Shown: in pieces, positions 62,680-64,000 of the stretch | How positions within the stretch are numbered: position 1 is the first letter of the stretch | How the letters are laid out: the number at the start of each line of letters is the position of its first letter | Assembly: GCA_938036825.1 (NCBI GenBank) | Contig: CALHWD010000006.1 | Span: forward strand, 1-64,000 | Length of the DNA stretch: 64,000 nucleotides | DNA from: an uncultured Candidatus Saccharibacteria bacterium | GTDB taxonomy: Bacteria; Patescibacteriota; Saccharimonadia; Saccharimonadales; Saccharimonadaceae | Direction: 5' to 3' | Position numbers and translations under genes: made by a program | The notes under the pieces: model-generated | What the model was told of the DNA's origin: nothing | What the model saw: only the letters and a program-made list of their open reading frames with translations | The model's database searches: none

Positions 62680-63255
62680 CTAGCGAATCTCCTTATCAAG
62701 TGTCTTCGTGAGTGTCTTGCCACCAAGTGGCGTGACAGCGAGAGAAATATGCCACATACCTTTGGGGAGCGACCGAGCTGGCAGCGAGAATCCTGCGCAG
62801 GTGGAGTATTCTGGTTGGTAGATGATGGCAGCGTGCTGCTCGGAGCGCTGCTCGCTACTAGTGATCGTCAGCACGCACTGACCAGAGGAAAAGCCTTGTT
62901 CTCTCAGCTTAGTAGTCACAACGACTGTTTCGCCTGACTGCTCAGCAGAGAGCTCAATATGCTTCGCTGAGGTTGGGACTGGCGCGGGCTGAGCCTGGGT
63001 GATGCGCTGCTGAGAGGTGTCTTTGGTAGTATTCGTGTCATGTTTTGTGTTGCTGTCTAGAAATGATTCTTTCGTGGCGGCATCGGTCTTGTGCTGCGTT
63101 TGTTTTTGGGCTGGTGTTGGCTCATCTGACAGGGGTGGTAGTGGGGCAGGGCGCGTTGCGATATAGGCACCATAACCACCAGCGGCGACGAGCGCAATGC
63201 CAATACTAATGATGAGTGTGAGACGTTTTTTGGATAGAGTACGTAATAATTTCAT
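62680..63255 (-). CDS. Membrane-anchored protein with extracellular domain (191 aa)
   Basis: The N-terminal helix (~11-33, RLTLIISIGIALVAAGGYGAYIA) is preceded by Lys/Arg residues. A Thr/Lys/Gln/Pro linker (~35-95) leads to a ~95-residue beta-rich domain with two cysteines (CVLTITSS and YSTCAGF) that could form a disulfide. The last residues flow directly into the ChW gene, so the two products are co-translated and probably work together. The fold may be a small immunoglobulin-like sandwich; that is inference. Confidence 0.7.
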   Translation of the reverse strand: MKLLRTLSKKRLTLIISIGIALVAAGGYGAYIATRPAPLPPLSDEPTPAQKQTQHKTDAATKESFLDSNTKHDTNTTKDTSQQRITQAQPAPVPTSAKHIELSAEQSGETVVVTTKLREQGFSSGQCVLTITSSEQRSEQHAAIIYQPEYSTCAGFSLPARSLPKGMWHISLAVTPLGGKTLTKTLDKEIR

Positions 63256-63714
63256 AATGCTTGTGCTATTAGTGTTCTATGTCACTATAGCATAAGCGTA
63301 ATGAAAGGGGAAGGTGAAAAATAGAATTTCAAAGAATCCTTATATAATCTTATTTTTTCTGTGGTGTATGGAGACTATGTTCTCAGTGGTATAAAAATCT
63401 CTTGATTAAAAGTAAAATAGGTGTAGCAGTCAATTAATATAATTCAAGGTAACCTGTGTTTCAGAGCCTTACCAATTCTCGTATCTCTCTGTTTTTATCA
63501 CTCTCAAGATGTCACAAAGAGCGCCACTCTTCTCCACAAATGGCAATCTCCCAGCGCTGAAAATTGGCTATGATAGTGATAGGTTTGTATATACCCGTTG
63601 GATGAAGTAATGGAGCGGAGGGGTTGACTCCAAAAAGAAAGTTTTGATACTGAGGCAGATGAAACCAAAAGAAATAGAGGGTTTTGAGAGATAGAAAGAA
63701 GAGCTTTCTCTTTC
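63256..63714. other. AT-rich intergenic region, no gene seen
   Basis: Roughly 460 bases have no credible frame, only shadows. A loose inverted pair AGCGC...GCGCT frames 63520-63558. It contains the promoter side of the ChW operon (a TATAGT-like box near 63285). Confidence 0.45.
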
Positions 63715-64000
63715 TTATGCTACCGGCGGCACTGGTATTGGCGCGTGGTAAGCCCAATAGGTGCCAAAGGTATAGTACAGCAAAATTGCCCCGCAGCCAA
63801 AGAATATAAGGGCGTGAAACACCTTAGCCGAGGCAGTATGGAACCAAATATACTTGCGTAGCCACACCCCACAGGGGATGAGTAGTACGAGTAGCGCCGT
63901 AAAGTAACGCCCCTGCACTCCATCGGCGTAGTATGCACCGGCACCAAAACGAATTGGTAGCAGCGCCCAGGCGGTGTACATGGCGTACGAAACTGCCGCA
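63715..64000 (-). CDS. DUF2142-like polytopic membrane protein, C-terminal fragment (partial)
   Basis: The frame is open to the right edge of the window; about 95 residues are visible. Three hydrophobic segments are present, and the YADGVQGRYFTALLVLL motif matches the GVQGRYF signature of DUF2142 proteins, large multi-pass proteins with a likely glycosyltransferase-C fold that accompany surface-glycan loci. The visible part is the C-terminus; the ATG at 63981 is internal. Its location next to the glycan genes fits that role. Confidence 0.65.
   Translation of the reverse strand, partial: AAVSYAMYTAWALLPIRFGAGAYYADGVQGRYFTALLVLLIPCGVWLRKYIWFHTASAKVFHALIFFGCGAILLYYTFGTYWAYHAPIPVPPVA

Noticed and set aside
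1..64000. UGA recoding or CRISPR
   Set aside because: TGA terminates clear genes (for example the HIT gene), and no regularly spaced repeats were seen.

Overview
The window looks like part of a Candidatus Saccharibacteria (TM7, CPR/Patescibacteria) chromosome that spans the replication origin. This rests on the classic order recF-dnaN-dnaA (minus strand) divergent from rpmH-rnpA-yidC-jag (plus strand), a VirB2/PrgI/TraC-VirB4/VirB6-type secretion module of the kind seen in this phylum, many short promoters placed directly before start codons, and a gene set rich in cell-surface functions with little biosynthesis. TGA is used as a stop codon (for example at 1621-1623 and 10231-10233), so the UGA-to-glycine recoding of SR1/Gracilibacteria is not in use. 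GC content is about 48-50% by eye, with a clear mosaic. No CRISPR array, insertion sequence or rRNA operon is visible.

Layout. 1-4.5 kb is an accessory-like edge: the C-terminal part of a very large protein, a GC-rich HTH gene of actinobacterial flavour, a gene broken at a nine-C tract, a membrane protein, tRNA-Arg(GCG) and a small hypothetical gene. 4.5-9.5 kb holds a SemiSWEET sugar transporter, a 955-residue secreted beta-helix/LRR protein, tRNA-Ser(GCT) and a VirB2-like pilin. 9.6-23.8 kb is mostly housekeeping: tRNA-Ser(CGA), HIT, rlmH, valS, two divergent FemAB ligases, tsaD, a MurE-type ligase, a PD-(D/E)XK-like protein and a sugar-isomerase relative. A 740-bp gene-free spacer at 14.1-14.85 kb carries three parS-like palindromes. 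23.8-26.5 kb holds a MacB-type ABC transporter and tRNA-Ser(GGA).

26.9-41.1 kb is one long co-directional block encoding a type IV secretion-like machine: membrane-anchored proteins, a VirB6/TrbL channel, PrgI, a split VirB4, and two large proteins ending in peptidoglycan-hydrolase domains (M15-type peptidase; phage-type lysozyme plus C39-like cysteine peptidase). It runs head-on to the expected leftward fork and alternates between AT-rich and GC-rich segments, including a composition switch inside one gene. 41.1-47.5 kb is the origin region, with DnaA boxes on both sides of dnaA.

47.6-64 kb is dominated by surface glycan synthesis: GT4 and GT2 glycosyltransferases, a cupin, GtrA plus a GtrB-like transferase, a Wzm/Wzt ABC exporter with a carbohydrate-binding tail, a double-domain glycosyltransferase, a ChW-repeat secreted protein and a DUF2142-like fragment. 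A succinyl-CoA-synthetase-like pair sits among them. The picture is of an epibiont investing in envelope assembly, sugar uptake, host contact and secretion.

Two sequence-wide signals stand out. The word ACAGAGGTA occurs ten times (about 0.5 expected by chance) and six loci share the longer core ATAACAGAGG, which resembles a DNA-uptake or Chi-like word. At least nine genes have a -10 hexamer ending only 6-7 nt before the start codon, implying leaderless mRNAs.
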